The position numbers were made by a program, and so were the translations under genes. The notes under the pieces are model-generated. The model saw nothing but the letters and a program-made list of their open reading frames with translations, did no database searches and was not told where the DNA came from. This document shows, piece after piece, positions 43,899 to 53,258 of a DNA stretch of 64,000 nucleotides (positions within the stretch are counted from its first letter, which is position 1; every line of letters starts with the position of its first letter). Where the stretch lies: NCBI RefSeq assembly GCF_009740395.1, contig NZ_WOXT01000001.1:554464-618463 (forward strand), in the 5' to 3' direction. Source of the stretch: Noviluteimonas gilva (GTDB lineage Bacteria > Pseudomonadota > Gammaproteobacteria > Xanthomonadales > Xanthomonadaceae).

Positions 43899-44948
43899 AT
43901 GGTGACCGCCCCTCCCGACCTCGATCTGCTCGCAACGCCCGTCGCCTGGACCGATGCCGACGGGCGGATCGCGGGCGCCAACGCGGCTTGCGCGCGGTGG
44001 CTCGGGGTCAGCGCCAAGCGATTGGCGGGGTTGCCGTTGGCCGCGCTGGAGTTCGAGGGCGATGCCTTCGTGCGCGCCATTTCGGGGCAGGGCGATGGCG
44101 CGCGGTTGCGCCGGATTCCCTTGGCCTTCCCGGGCACGGAGTTGCCGCGCTTCGCCGACGTGACCCTGACCGCACGCGAGGGCGGCGGCTGGTGGCTCGA
44201 AGCGCATCCGGTCGACGAGTTCCCCGGCGACGATCCGGCGCAACTGTTGCCGAGCGCGCTCTCCGCCGCATTGAAAGGACTCGCGCACGAGCTGCGCAAT
44301 CCGCTCGCAGGGTTGAAGGGCGCCGCGCAGTTGTTGTCGCGCCGGGTCGCGAACGACGACACGGGGCGCGAACTCGTTTCGCTCATCGAATCGGAAGTCG
44401 ATCGCCTCACCGGCCTGCTCGATCGCCTGCTTTCGCCCGCGCCGCCGCGTCCCTTCGAACCGGTGAACATCCACGCGGTGCTCGAACGCGTGCTGCGCCT
44501 GGCCGAAAGCGACGCAGGCTGGGCAGTGCGCCTGGTGCGCGATTACGATCCCTCGCTTCCCGACGTACTCGGCGATGGCGATCGGCTCACGCAAGCCGTC
44601 TGGAATCTCGTACGCAACGCGATCGATGCCGGCGCAGCCAACATCACCCTGCGCACGCGCGCCGAACACGGCGTGCGCATCGGCGACGTGCCGCATCCGC
44701 TCGCGTTGCGCCTGGAGATCGTCGACGACGGCCGCGGCGTGCCGGAAGAATTGGCCGAACGCATTTTTCTCCCGCTGGTGAGCGGACACGCGGCGGGTAG
44801 CGGATTGGGGCTCGCACTCGCGCAGCAGGTTGCGCGCGAACATCGTGGCTCGCTCGCGTATCGCTCGCGCCCGGGGCATACGGTGTTCACCTTGTTGTTG
44901 CCGTTGTGGCTGGAAGACGAAGCAGGGGAGGGCAGTGATGCCGGCTGA
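43899..44948 (+). CDS. ntrB: Nitrogen regulation sensor kinase NtrB
   Basis: A 349-residue soluble kinase. A PAS domain lies at about 8-100 (TPVAWTDADGRIAGAN). HisKA has LAHELRNPLAGLKG, with His at about 130, and the HATPase has WNLVRNAIDAG, DDGRGVPEELAERIF and GSGLGLALAQQVAREH. No transmembrane helix, as in GlnL/NtrB. It phosphorylates NtrC under PII control in enteric bacteria. The ATG at 43899 is the first start with PAS-like sequence; upstream frame overlaps the previous gene. Overlaps ntrC by 11 bases. Confidence 0.92.
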   Translation: MVTAPPDLDLLATPVAWTDADGRIAGANAACARWLGVSAKRLAGLPLAALEFEGDAFVRAISGQGDGARLRRIPLAFPGTELPRFADVTLTAREGGGWWLEAHPVDEFPGDDPAQLLPSALSAALKGLAHELRNPLAGLKGAAQLLSRRVANDDTGRELVSLIESEVDRLTGLLDRLLSPAPPRPFEPVNIHAVLERVLRLAESDAGWAVRLVRDYDPSLPDVLGDGDRLTQAVWNLVRNAIDAGAANITLRTRAEHGVRIGDVPHPLALRLEIVDDGRGVPEELAERIFLPLVSGHAAGSGLGLALAQQVAREHRGSLAYRSRPGHTVFTLLLPLWLEDEAGEGSDAG

Positions 44949-46368
44949 TCCGCGCGCATCAGAGCCGCGCAATGCCGCGCGCGTGTGGATCGTCGATGAC
45001 GATCGCGCGGTGCGTTTCGTCCTCGCCACCGCGTTGCGTGAAGCGGGCTATGCGGTCGATGGTTTCGAGAATGCACGCGATGCGCTCGAAGCCTTGCGTT
45101 CGCGTGGCGCGCCGGATCTGTTGTTCACCGACGTGCGCATGCCGGGCGAAGACGGCCTGGCCTTGCTTGAGAAGTTGAAGGTCGCCGCGCCGCAATTGCC
45201 GGTGATCGTGATGAGCGCCTACACCGACATCGCGAGCACCGCAGGCGCGTTCCGCGGCGGCGCCTATGAATTCCTGTCGAAGCCTTTCGACCTGGATGCC
45301 GCGGTGGAAATCGCGGGGCGTGCGTTGCCCGCGACCAATGGTCTCGCGGCCACGTCGGCGCCCACCAGCGCACCGAACCAGGAACTCATCGGCGACACGC
45401 CCGCGATGCGCGCGTTGTTCCGCAGCATCGGTCGTCTCGCACAAGCGCCGTTGTCGGTGCTCATCACCGGCGAAACGGGCACGGGCAAGGAGCTCGTCGC
45501 GCGCGCGTTGCATCGCGAATCGCCGCGCGCGCATCGGCCGTTCGTGGCCTTGAACACCGCGGCGATTCCTTCCGAGTTGCTCGAAAGCGAGCTGTTCGGC
45601 CACGAAGCCGGCGCCTTCACCGGCGCGCAGAAGCGCCACGTCGGCCGTTTCGAACAGGCCGATGGCGGCACGTTGTTCCTCGATGAAATCGGCGACATGC
45701 CCTTGCCGTTGCAGACGCGCCTGCTGCGCGTGCTCGCGGAAGGGGAGTTCTTCCGCGTGGGTGGGCGCGAGTTGATCCGCGTCGACGTGCGCGTGATCGC
45801 CGCCACGCACCAGCAGCTGGAACGACTAGTCGCCGAAGGCAAGTTCCGCGCGGACCTGTTGCATCGCCTCGACGTCGTGCGCCTGCATCTGCCGCCCTTG
45901 CGCGATCGCCGCGAGGATGTGCCCGCGCTCGCCGAGCGTTTCCTCGCAGCCGCCGCGCGCAAGCTGGGCGCACCGGCGAAGCGTTTCGCGAAGCCCGCGC
46001 TCGACCGCCTGCGCAAGTACGACTGGCCCGGCAACGTGCGCGAACTCGAGAACGTCTGCTGGCGCCTGGCCGCGCTCGCGCCGGGCGACACGATCGGCAC
46101 GGCTGAGCTCGACATGGCCTTCGCGCATGCCACGCCGGCGATGGCGGGCGACGAGGATTGGGAAGCCGCGCTCGCACGCTGGGCGCGCGAACAACTGGCG
46201 GCCGGTGCGGCCGAGATTCACACCGATGCGCGCGAACGCTTCGATCGCATCCTGCTCGACGCGGCACTCGAACACACGCAAGGCCATCGCGGCGAAGCCG
46301 CGCAACGGCTTGGACTCGGTCGTAACACGCTCACCCGCAAGCTCGGACCTGGCCGCAAGCGCCACTGA
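44938..46368 (+). CDS. ntrC: Nitrogen regulation response regulator NtrC
   Basis: A 476-residue sigma54 activator. Receiver at about 15-125 (WIVDDDRAVR, phosphoacceptor in LLFTDVRMPGEDG, Lys in FLSKPFD), AAA+ domain at about 150-385 with Walker A ITGETGTGKE, the sigma54-contact loop GAFTGAQK and Walker B GGTLFLDEIGDM, R-finger region and WPGNVRELENV. The C-terminal Fis-type HTH contains AAQRLGLGRNTLTRKL. GGGGAGGG precedes the ATG, and the start lies inside ntrB, indicating coupling. Confidence 0.94.
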   Translation: MPADPRASEPRNAARVWIVDDDRAVRFVLATALREAGYAVDGFENARDALEALRSRGAPDLLFTDVRMPGEDGLALLEKLKVAAPQLPVIVMSAYTDIASTAGAFRGGAYEFLSKPFDLDAAVEIAGRALPATNGLAATSAPTSAPNQELIGDTPAMRALFRSIGRLAQAPLSVLITGETGTGKELVARALHRESPRAHRPFVALNTAAIPSELLESELFGHEAGAFTGAQKRHVGRFEQADGGTLFLDEIGDMPLPLQTRLLRVLAEGEFFRVGGRELIRVDVRVIAATHQQLERLVAEGKFRADLLHRLDVVRLHLPPLRDRREDVPALAERFLAAAARKLGAPAKRFAKPALDRLRKYDWPGNVRELENVCWRLAALAPGDTIGTAELDMAFAHATPAMAGDEDWEAALARWAREQLAAGAAEIHTDARERFDRILLDAALEHTQGHRGEAAQRLGLGRNTLTRKLGPGRKRH

Positions 46369-46385
46369 ACAAGGAGGATCTTCGA

Positions 46386-46934
46386 ATGCGCCACGCAATC
46401 GCCATCGCCGCCACGCTCACGCTCGCCGCCTGCGCGACCGCGCCGAAGCCCGCACCACCGCCACCTTCGATGAGCACGGCGAAGGAAGGGCGCGCGAACC
46501 TTGCGTCGGCCTCGGGCAGCCTCGTCAGTGGCCGCGTCACCCTTCGACCGATGGGCGACGGCGTGCATCTCACCGGCACGGTCGGTGGCTTCCTGCCGAA
46601 CAGCGTGCATGCGATCCACGTGCACGAGAAGGGTGATTGCACCGCGGCCGATGCGAGTTCGGCCGGTGGGCACTTCAATCCGATGGGACAACCGCACGGC
46701 CGCGCGAGTGCGCCTGCGCATCACGCCGGCGACATGGACAACATCACGGCGAACGCGCAGGGCCAGGTGAATCTCGATGTGCATCTCGCGGGCGTGACGC
46801 TCGGCGGTGGCGCACCGAACGACATCGCCGATCGCGCGCTCGTCGTGCACGCGGCGGCGGACGATTACATCTCGCAGCCTGCAGGCAATGCCGGCGCGCG
46901 CGTGGCATGCGCGGTCATCAAGATCATCCAATGA
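46386..46934 (+). CDS. sodC: Superoxide dismutase [Cu-Zn], lipoprotein
   Basis: A 182-residue periplasmic enzyme that dismutates superoxide. The signal ends in LAAC, so it is likely lipid-anchored. Metal ligands appear in AIHVHEKGDC, AGGHFNPMG, HHAGDMDN and LVVHAAADDY, covering the copper and zinc sites; a Cys near the C-terminus (RVACAVIK) matches the conserved disulfide. AAGGAGGA lies 8 bases before the ATG. Its stop overlaps the GNAT start. Confidence 0.95.
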   Translation: MRHAIAIAATLTLAACATAPKPAPPPPSMSTAKEGRANLASASGSLVSGRVTLRPMGDGVHLTGTVGGFLPNSVHAIHVHEKGDCTAADASSAGGHFNPMGQPHGRASAPAHHAGDMDNITANAQGQVNLDVHLAGVTLGGGAPNDIADRALVVHAAADDYISQPAGNAGARVACAVIKIIQ

Positions 46935-47428
46935 CGCACGCTTTCCGCATTCGTCCCGCGCATGCCGCGGACGCCGGATTCATCGCCGACTGGAATGCGG
47001 CGATGGCGCTGGAGACCGAAGGCAAGACGCTCGATGCCGCGACGGTGCATGCGGGTGTCGCGGCCGGGATCGCCGATCCGCGCAAGTCGCGGTACTTCGT
47101 CGCGATGGAGGATGCGTCGTTCGCGGGGGCCGAAACCATCGGCGTGCCGGTCGGCACCCTGATGCTCACCACCGAATGGAGCGATTGGCGCAACGGCGAC
47201 TGGTGGTGGATCCAGAGTGTGTACGTGCCGAAGGAACATCGTCGGAAAGGCGTGTTTTCAGCCTTGTATCGGCATGTCGAGGCCTTGGCGAAGCAGACCG
47301 ATGGCGTCGTGGGGCTGCGCTTGTTCGTCGAACGCGAAAACACGAATGCGCAGGCGACCTACGAAGCGCTGGGCATGAAGGACGAGGGCTATCGATTGTT
47401 CTTCGCGCGCACGGACGGGCACGAGTGA
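46931..47428 (+). CDS. GNAT-family N-acetyltransferase
   Basis: A 165-residue acetyltransferase. Motif A is IQSVYVPKEHRRKGVFSALY (acetyl-CoA binding R/Q-x-x-G-x-A/F-type loop), and motif B-like LRLFVERENTNAQATYEALG is close to the C-terminus. The N-terminal FRIRPAHAADAGFI is typical. The substrate is unknown. It is translationally coupled to sodC through ATGA. Confidence 0.9.
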   Translation: MTHAFRIRPAHAADAGFIADWNAAMALETEGKTLDAATVHAGVAAGIADPRKSRYFVAMEDASFAGAETIGVPVGTLMLTTEWSDWRNGDWWWIQSVYVPKEHRRKGVFSALYRHVEALAKQTDGVVGLRLFVERENTNAQATYEALGMKDEGYRLFFARTDGHE

Positions 47429-47432
47429 CGCG

Positions 47433-48320
47433 TTAAAGCTCGGCGTGCGCGTCCTGGTTCGCGTCGCAATACACGAACGTCACCGGGATGCCGTGCGCTT
47501 CCAGCACCGCGGCGAACTGTCGCTGCCGCGCCTGGAAGAATTCGAACGCGCGCTCGAGCTTCTCGCACTGGCCTTCCGTCGTATGCGCGGCCTGCGGTGC
47601 GTACCGTTCGCGCCAGGCTTGCGGCGTGAACATCGCGATGCGCGCTTCGCGATCGATGTAATGCACGACCGGTTCGGGGTCGGCGTCGAGCCATTCCTCG
47701 GCGTCGGGCGCGAGCAGGGCGGCTTCGAGGATGGGCCACAGCGGCGCCAGGCCCGCGTGTTCGTATTGCATCGCCATCATCGCGGCGAGGTCGTGCAGCG
47801 TCATGTAACGCGCGTGCTCGACCTTCAGGCCGAAGGCATCCTGCGCGAGCAGCGCGGTCGCCGCGCCCGCCATGCCGCGTTCCATCAGGTCGTGTTCGAA
47901 CAGATCGCCGACGCGCGCGGCGATGTCCGCATCGCCCCCGAGGACGAAGGGGACGAGCCGCAAGGGCCCGCCTGCGTACTCGTCCTGCGGCGTGAGTGCG
48001 CCGGGGAGTTTGTCCTCGTGCCCGCCGAACGCGATGACGCGGCCACCGGCATCGCCGGGTGCGCGCGCGGCGAGCTGGTCGAGTTCGCGATGCAGGGGCC
48101 AACCCGGCCGCAGCAGCTCGACCACGTCGTAATGCGCACCCACGGTCACCAATTGCAGGGCATTCGCCTCGTCGGCGAAGCCCGACAGATCCTGCGCCAT
48201 GCGCTGCGCGAGCGTCCCCGCGTCGGCCTGGGCCAGCGACGTGCGCTCGGCACCCGAGCCCGGCGCGAGTTCCAGCGCGAGGGCGCCGAGCAATTGCAGG
48301 TCCGGCGTAGGCTTGTTCAT
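47433..48320 (-). CDS. Conserved hypothetical protein (295 aa)
   Basis: No recognised domain. It is acidic and mixed alpha/beta, with LGGDADIAARVGDLFEHDL, RYMTLHDLAAMMAMQYEHAG, and VTFVYCDANQDAHAEL at the C-terminus. No signal peptide or membrane segment, so it is probably cytoplasmic. The ATG at 48320 begins hydrophilic sequence (MNKPTPDLQLLGALALEL). It converges with the GNAT gene (4-base gap) and diverges from the thiolase gene. I cannot assign a function. Confidence 0.72.
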   Translation of the reverse strand: MNKPTPDLQLLGALALELAPGSGAERTSLAQADAGTLAQRMAQDLSGFADEANALQLVTVGAHYDVVELLRPGWPLHRELDQLAARAPGDAGGRVIAFGGHEDKLPGALTPQDEYAGGPLRLVPFVLGGDADIAARVGDLFEHDLMERGMAGAATALLAQDAFGLKVEHARYMTLHDLAAMMAMQYEHAGLAPLWPILEAALLAPDAEEWLDADPEPVVHYIDREARIAMFTPQAWRERYAPQAAHTTEGQCEKLERAFEFFQARQRQFAAVLEAHGIPVTFVYCDANQDAHAEL

Positions 48321-48340
48321 CTTGCGTCCGGGAACGTGGA

Positions 48341-48369
48341 TTGGCCCCGCTGGTGGCGGGGTTTACACT
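48341..48369 (+). promoter_or_regulatory. Sigma70-like promoter for the thiolase gene
   Basis: TTGGCC (48341-48346) and TACACT (48364-48369) are separated by 17 bases, about 55 bases before the ATG at 48425. The -35 is a moderate match. Read by eye only. Confidence 0.4.
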
Positions 48370-48424
48370 TGATCGCATTATGCCCGCGCGCTTCGTGCGC
48401 TGGCTGCAATCGACGAGGTATCCG

Positions 48425-49702
48425 ATGCTGCACGGCCGTCCCGTCGCCATCCTCGGCGGCGTCCGCATCCCCTTCTGCAAGCAGAACACGGCGTATGCCG
48501 ACGTCGGCAACCTGGGCATGTCCGTTCGCACGCTCGGTGCCCTGGTCGAAAAGTTCGGCCTTCACGGGCAGCAACTGGGTGAAGTCGCGCTGGGCGCGGT
48601 CATCAAGCATTCGGGCGACTGGAACCTCGGCCGCGAAGCCGCGCTGTCCTCCGGCCTCTCGCCGCTGACGCCCGGCATCACGCTGCAGCGCGCGTGCGGC
48701 ACGTCGCTCGACACGATCGTGCACATCGCCAACAAGATTTCGACCGGCCAGATCGAAGTGGGCATCGGTGGTGGTTCGGACACGACCTCCGACGTGCCGA
48801 TCGTCTATGGCCAACGGTTGCGTCGCCGCATTCTCGCCGCCGCGATGGCGAAAACGACGAAGGACAAGCTCGCGGCGTTCAAGGGCTTCCACTTCCGCGA
48901 GCTCAAGCCCGACTTCCCCGGCGTTGCCGAGCCGCGCACCGGCAAGTCGATGGGCGAGCACACCGAGGACATGGCGAAGCAGTGGAACATCTCGCGCGAC
49001 TCGCAGGACGAGCTCGCGGTCGCTTCGCACCACAAGCTCGCGGCGGCGTACGAGCGCGGGTTCTTCGACGATCTCGTCGTGAGCTTCCGCGGCGTGTCGC
49101 GCGACAACATCCTGCGCCCCGATACGTCGATCGAGAAGTTGGCGACGCTGAAGCCGGCGTTCGACAAGACCTCCGGTCGCGGCACGTTGACGGCCGGCAA
49201 CTCCACGCCGCTCACCGATGGTGCCGCGGCGTGCCTGGTGGCCAGCGACGAATGGGCCGCCGCGCACAACCTCGAAGTGCTGTGCCATCTGCGCGACGCG
49301 CACGTGGCGGCGGTCGACTTCGTGCATGGCGAAGGCCTGCTGATGGCGCCGACGATCGCGGTGCCGGAGATGCTCAAGCGTAACGGCCTGACGTTGCAGG
49401 ACTTCGACTTCTACGAGATCCACGAAGCCTTCGCCGCGCAGGTGTTGTGCACGCTGCGTGCGTGGGAGAGCGAGGAGTACTGCCGCACGCGGCTCGGGCT
49501 CGACGCACCGTTGGGCCGCATCGATCCGGCGAAGATCAATCCGAATGGATCGTCGCTGGCGGCGGGGCATCCGTTCGCGGCGACCGGCGCGCGCATCGTC
49601 GCGACCGCCGCGAAGGAATTGAAGGAACGCGGCGGTGGCCGGTGCCTGATTTCGATCTGCACCGCGGGCGGGATGGGCGTCGTCGCGATTTTGGAGCGCT
49701 GA
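48425..49702 (+). CDS. Acetyl-CoA C-acyltransferase, FadI-like thiolase
   Basis: A 425-residue thiolase. The nucleophilic Cys is in LQRACGTSLDT at about residue 93; the second site has TAGNSTPLTDGAAA, the His is in AAGHPFAATGAR and the second Cys in SICTAGGMGV. Length and the HEAFAAQVL and GHPFAATGAR segments resemble E. coli FadI more than AtoB, so beta-oxidation thiolysis is likely. GAGGTA precedes the ATG at 48425; an in-frame ATG 45 bases earlier is possible. No FadJ-like partner is adjacent. Confidence 0.9.
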   Translation: MLHGRPVAILGGVRIPFCKQNTAYADVGNLGMSVRTLGALVEKFGLHGQQLGEVALGAVIKHSGDWNLGREAALSSGLSPLTPGITLQRACGTSLDTIVHIANKISTGQIEVGIGGGSDTTSDVPIVYGQRLRRRILAAAMAKTTKDKLAAFKGFHFRELKPDFPGVAEPRTGKSMGEHTEDMAKQWNISRDSQDELAVASHHKLAAAYERGFFDDLVVSFRGVSRDNILRPDTSIEKLATLKPAFDKTSGRGTLTAGNSTPLTDGAAACLVASDEWAAAHNLEVLCHLRDAHVAAVDFVHGEGLLMAPTIAVPEMLKRNGLTLQDFDFYEIHEAFAAQVLCTLRAWESEEYCRTRLGLDAPLGRIDPAKINPNGSSLAAGHPFAATGARIVATAAKELKERGGGRCLISICTAGGMGVVAILER

Positions 49703-49712
49703 TCCTCGGGCG

Positions 49713-50996
49713 TCAGTCGCCCGTCGGCGCAGCTTCGGGCGCCGCGTCGGCGCGTGACGACGCATCGGTCGCATGCGTGCGCGTGTAACGCCACGCCACC
49801 ATGCCCGCGCACGCAAGCAGCACACCGGCCAACAGGAACGGCGCGCCCGGCAATTTGCCCGGCGACTGCGGGCCGATGAACAACCCGAACACCGCGGTGT
49901 AGATCACCGGCGCGACGATGCCGGCCAAACTCGCCAGGCTCGTGAGCGCACCCTGCACGCGGCCCTGCACTTCGGGCCCCACTTCGCGCGTCACCATCGC
50001 TTGCGTCGACGGCATCGCCAGCGCCCACAGCGACATGATCGGCATGCCCATCAGGAAGATCGCACCGGTCGGCGCGAAGCCGTAGATCGTGAAGCCCACC
50101 ACGCCGCACGCCAGACCGAGCATCAACGCGCGGCGTTCGCCGATCGCGCCGACGATCTTCTTCACCAGCACCGCGTTGACGATCACGCTCATCACGCCGA
50201 CGGCGCCGAGCACCCAGCCCACGTCGCCCGAGCCCCAGCCGTACGCGTAATCCGCGAACAACACGAACACGCTCGGATACACGTAGTGCGCGAAGTTCAC
50301 GAGGAACACCACGACGGCGAGCCCCCAGATCGCGCGGTACTCCCGGAGCAACTTGAGCGAACCGATCGGATTGGCGTGCGCCCAGTCGATGCGCTTGGTG
50401 CGGCGTTCGATCGGCAGCGATTCGGGCAGCACGAACAGTCCGTACACGAAGTTCACCAGCGCCAAACACGCGGCGAACCAGAAGGGCAGGCGCACGTTCA
50501 CTTCGCCCAGGTGCCCGCCGATCGCCGGACCGATGATGAAGCCCAGGCCGAACGCAGCGCCGATCATGCCGTAGGCCTGCGCGCGCTTGGACGGTTCGGT
50601 GACGTCGGCGATGTACGCATTCGCGGTGGTGAAGCTCGCGGAGAACATCGCGGACACCACGCGACCGACCAGCAACCACGGCAACGTCTGCGCGACGGCC
50701 ATGAAGATGAAATCCACGCCGAGCCCGAGGCACGAGAGCAGGATCACCGGACGGCGGCCGAAGCGATCGGACATCGCGCCCTGCACGGGTGCCGAGATGA
50801 ACTGGATCGCCGAAAACAGGAAGGCGAACACGCCGACCCAATGCGCCGCGCGCACGGTGTCGCCGGCGACGAAATCCTTCAACAGGTGCGGCAGCACCGG
50901 AATGATGAGGCCGAAGGCGAGGATGTCGATCAGGACGGTGACGAAGATGAAGGCAAGCGCGGCCTTGCGCGCGCCGGGAGCGACGGTTTCGGTCAC
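49713..50996 (-). CDS. MFS transporter, tetracycline-efflux (TCR/Tet) type
   Basis: A 427-residue, 12-helix major facilitator. Motif A is SDRFGRRPVILLS, and GLIIPVLPHLL and GLGFIIGPAIGG are typical of the TetA-like drug:H+ antiporter group. The C-terminal tail is charged (SRADAAPEAAPTGD). A GTG at 50996 is chosen because it starts with VTETVAPGARK before the first helix; an in-frame start 57 bases upstream would add non-conserved residues. Substrate is unknown; drug efflux is only an inference. Confidence 0.88.
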   Translation of the reverse strand: MTETVAPGARKAALAFIFVTVLIDILAFGLIIPVLPHLLKDFVAGDTVRAAHWVGVFAFLFSAIQFISAPVQGAMSDRFGRRPVILLSCLGLGVDFIFMAVAQTLPWLLVGRVVSAMFSASFTTANAYIADVTEPSKRAQAYGMIGAAFGLGFIIGPAIGGHLGEVNVRLPFWFAACLALVNFVYGLFVLPESLPIERRTKRIDWAHANPIGSLKLLREYRAIWGLAVVVFLVNFAHYVYPSVFVLFADYAYGWGSGDVGWVLGAVGVMSVIVNAVLVKKIVGAIGERRALMLGLACGVVGFTIYGFAPTGAIFLMGMPIMSLWALAMPSTQAMVTREVGPEVQGRVQGALTSLASLAGIVAPVIYTAVFGLFIGPQSPGKLPGAPFLLAGVLLACAGMVAWRYTRTHATDASSRADAAPEAAPTGD

Positions 50997-51098
50997 TGGG
51001 GTTCGCTGGGGGAACGATGGCGTGCAGTCTAGCCCGAGACCGTCCGTCGGCATCGTGTCCGAAAGTCACGGGTCCGGGCGTTCCCACAACGTCCCCTC

Positions 51099-52832
51099 AT
51101 GCGCCCCGACTTCGGGGCAATCGCTCACGTGCGCTATCGCGCGTTCCTCAGCTACAGCCACAACGACGCCCATTGGGCGCGCTGGTTGCTGCGCCGGCTC
51201 GAGTCCTATCGCGTGCCAGGGCGACTGGTCGGCACGCATGGACGCGCCGGCGCAATCCCCGCGAAATTGGGGGCCGTGTTCCGCGATCGGGATGAATTGC
51301 CGACCGCGGGCGATCTCAGCAGTACGATCCGCGAAGCCTTGTCGGAGTCCGACGCGCTCATCGTGATCTGCTCGCCGGCGGCGGCGCGTTCGCAATGGGT
51401 GGACGCGGAAGTGCGCGCATTCATGGCGCAGGAACGAACAGACCGCATCTTCTGTTTCATCGTCGAAGGCGATCCCGCCGTCGACAACTGCTTTCCCCCC
51501 GCGACGATCGAAGACGGGCGCATTCCGCTCGCGGCCGATGCGCGGCCCGAAGGCGACGGCAAGGATCGCGCGTTCCTCAAGTTGGTCGCGGGCATCCTGG
51601 GCGTGGGCTACGACGCGCTCGTGCAACGCGAAGCGCAACGTCGCCATCGCCGGCTCGCGATCGTCACCGCCGCAGCGCTGGCGGGCATGACGGTCACGTC
51701 AGGCCTTGCGATCACCGCGCACGTCGCGCGCAACGATGCGCAGCGGAGACAGGGGCAGGCCGAAGATCTGCTCGGCTTCATGCTCGGCGACCTGCGCAAG
51801 AAGCTCACGACGGTGGGTCGTCTCGACCTGATGCGTACGGTCGACGACAAGGCGACGACGTACTTCGCCGAACTCGATCCGCGCGACCTCAACGACCGCG
51901 CGCTCGAAGAACAGGCGCGCTCGCTGACCGGCATCGGCCAGGTGCGCATGGAGGAAAACCGCTACGCCGAAGCGATGCGCGCGTTCCAGCAAGCCTATGC
52001 GCGCACGACCGCGCTCGCAGCGCGCGATCCTTCCAATGGCCAGCGTTTGTTCGATCGCGCGCAGGCCGAATATTGGATCGGCAACGTCGCGTGGCAACAG
52101 AACAAGTTCGACGAGGCCGAACGTTGGCTGGAGCGTTATCGCGCCAGCGCCGAGCAACTCGCATCGATGGATCGCAACAACTTCGACTGGCAGAAGGAAG
52201 TCGCGTACGCGCACCAGAACCTCGCGATCCTCGCCGACGCCCGCGGCGATCACGAAGGCGCCGAGCGCGCGATGAAGCGCGGACTCGAACTGTTCCGCGG
52301 CTGGGTGAAGCAACGTCCGAACGACACGCAGTTGCGCGCGGAGGAATCGACGATCGTTTCCTGGCTCGGCACCAACGCCGAAACCCAGAAGCGCTACGAC
52401 GACTCCGAAACCTGGTTCACCACCTTGCTCGGCAACCTCGACACGCTGCGCAAGCAGGAGCCGGACAACGCGAACTGGCGCAAGGAGTGGATCGACGCGC
52501 AGTTACTGCTCGCGCAAACACGCTTCAAGCGTGGCGATCTCGCCGGTGCAAGCGTGGCATCGGAAGCCGCGAACCACGAAGCCGATGCCCTGGTGAAACA
52601 CGATCCGACCAACCGCGTCTGGCTGAGCCAACAGGGCATCGCGCGCTTTTGGCGCGCGCAGCTGACCGGACTCGGTCAACCGCGCCAGGCGATGCCGATC
52701 GCACAGGAGGCAGAACGCATGCTCGCCTCCATCGTGGCGGCCGAGCCGACGAACAAGCGCGTCGTCAAATGGCTCAACGACACGCGCGTCCTGCAAACAC
52801 AACTGTCGAAACCTTCGGTGGCCACGCGATGA
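51099..52832 (+). CDS. TIR-domain membrane protein with TPR-like C-terminus
   Basis: A 577-residue protein. TIR domain at about residues 12-130: YRAFLSYSHND, FRDRDELPTAGDL, ALIVICSPAAARSQW, with W100 and E104 in WVDAE at the position of the catalytic Glu of TIR NADases. TM helix at about 186-208 (LAIVTAAALAGMTVTSGLAIT), and a C-terminal region of helical repeats (about 250-570) resembling TPRs, with paired WLERYRASAEQL- and DARGDHEGAERAMKRG-type helices. The start at 51099 lacks a Shine-Dalgarno; a GTG at 51129, right before the TIR domain, is plausible, and a 6-bp hairpin (51103-51118) lies between them. Stop overlaps the next gene. Confidence 0.88.
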   Translation: MRPDFGAIAHVRYRAFLSYSHNDAHWARWLLRRLESYRVPGRLVGTHGRAGAIPAKLGAVFRDRDELPTAGDLSSTIREALSESDALIVICSPAAARSQWVDAEVRAFMAQERTDRIFCFIVEGDPAVDNCFPPATIEDGRIPLAADARPEGDGKDRAFLKLVAGILGVGYDALVQREAQRRHRRLAIVTAAALAGMTVTSGLAITAHVARNDAQRRQGQAEDLLGFMLGDLRKKLTTVGRLDLMRTVDDKATTYFAELDPRDLNDRALEEQARSLTGIGQVRMEENRYAEAMRAFQQAYARTTALAARDPSNGQRLFDRAQAEYWIGNVAWQQNKFDEAERWLERYRASAEQLASMDRNNFDWQKEVAYAHQNLAILADARGDHEGAERAMKRGLELFRGWVKQRPNDTQLRAEESTIVSWLGTNAETQKRYDDSETWFTTLLGNLDTLRKQEPDNANWRKEWIDAQLLLAQTRFKRGDLAGASVASEAANHEADALVKHDPTNRVWLSQQGIARFWRAQLTGLGQPRQAMPIAQEAERMLASIVAAEPTNKRVVKWLNDTRVLQTQLSKPSVATR

Positions 52833-53230
52833 AGATCATCCTCGATCAGGAATCCCGCCTCGCCGTGCGACGCGGCGATCCGCCCGATGGCGACTGGCAT
52901 GCCACCCGGGGCGACAAGGACCAGATTTATTCCTACCGCTTCCTTGGTGGAAAGAAAGGGCGGGGGCACCTGAACACAATGGAGTGCTCCGGCGAGAAGT
53001 TCTACGTGGTGCGACTCAAGAGCAAGGAGTACGTCATCGACAGCGTGTCCTTCACCAGTCACTTCGAACAGTTGACCCACCTGGAGAAGGACTCTTGCGG
53101 GCACGAAGCGACCATCCACAACAAGAACACCCGCGCGATGCAGGCCTATTACCACGTCGTCGTTCGCAGCGCCGACGGCGAATTGATCGATTGCGACCCG
53201 ATGATTTCCAACGACCCGAAACGCGGCTGA
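52829..53230 (+). CDS. Small CDPMIxNDP-motif protein 1
   Basis: A 133-residue protein, probably beta-rich, without signal peptide. It shares with the next two genes a core YSYRFLGGKKGRGHL, a strand YVIDSVSF and the C-terminal motif LIDCDPMISNDPK. It is the most divergent of the three, more basic, and lacks the repeated Asn/Thr stretches. The ATG overlaps the TIR gene stop (ATGA), so it is coupled to that gene. Function unknown; context suggests it works with the TIR protein. Confidence 0.78.
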   Translation: MKIILDQESRLAVRRGDPPDGDWHATRGDKDQIYSYRFLGGKKGRGHLNTMECSGEKFYVVRLKSKEYVIDSVSFTSHFEQLTHLEKDSCGHEATIHNKNTRAMQAYYHVVVRSADGELIDCDPMISNDPKRG

Positions 53231-53258
53231 GGCGACATCCCCACGACGGAGCATCGAC

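Noticed and set aside
51066-51098. Phage, transposase or restriction genes flanking the TIR cassette
   Set aside because: The neighbours are an MFS transporter and a flavoprotein/folE pair. No mobile-element gene or terminal repeat was seen.
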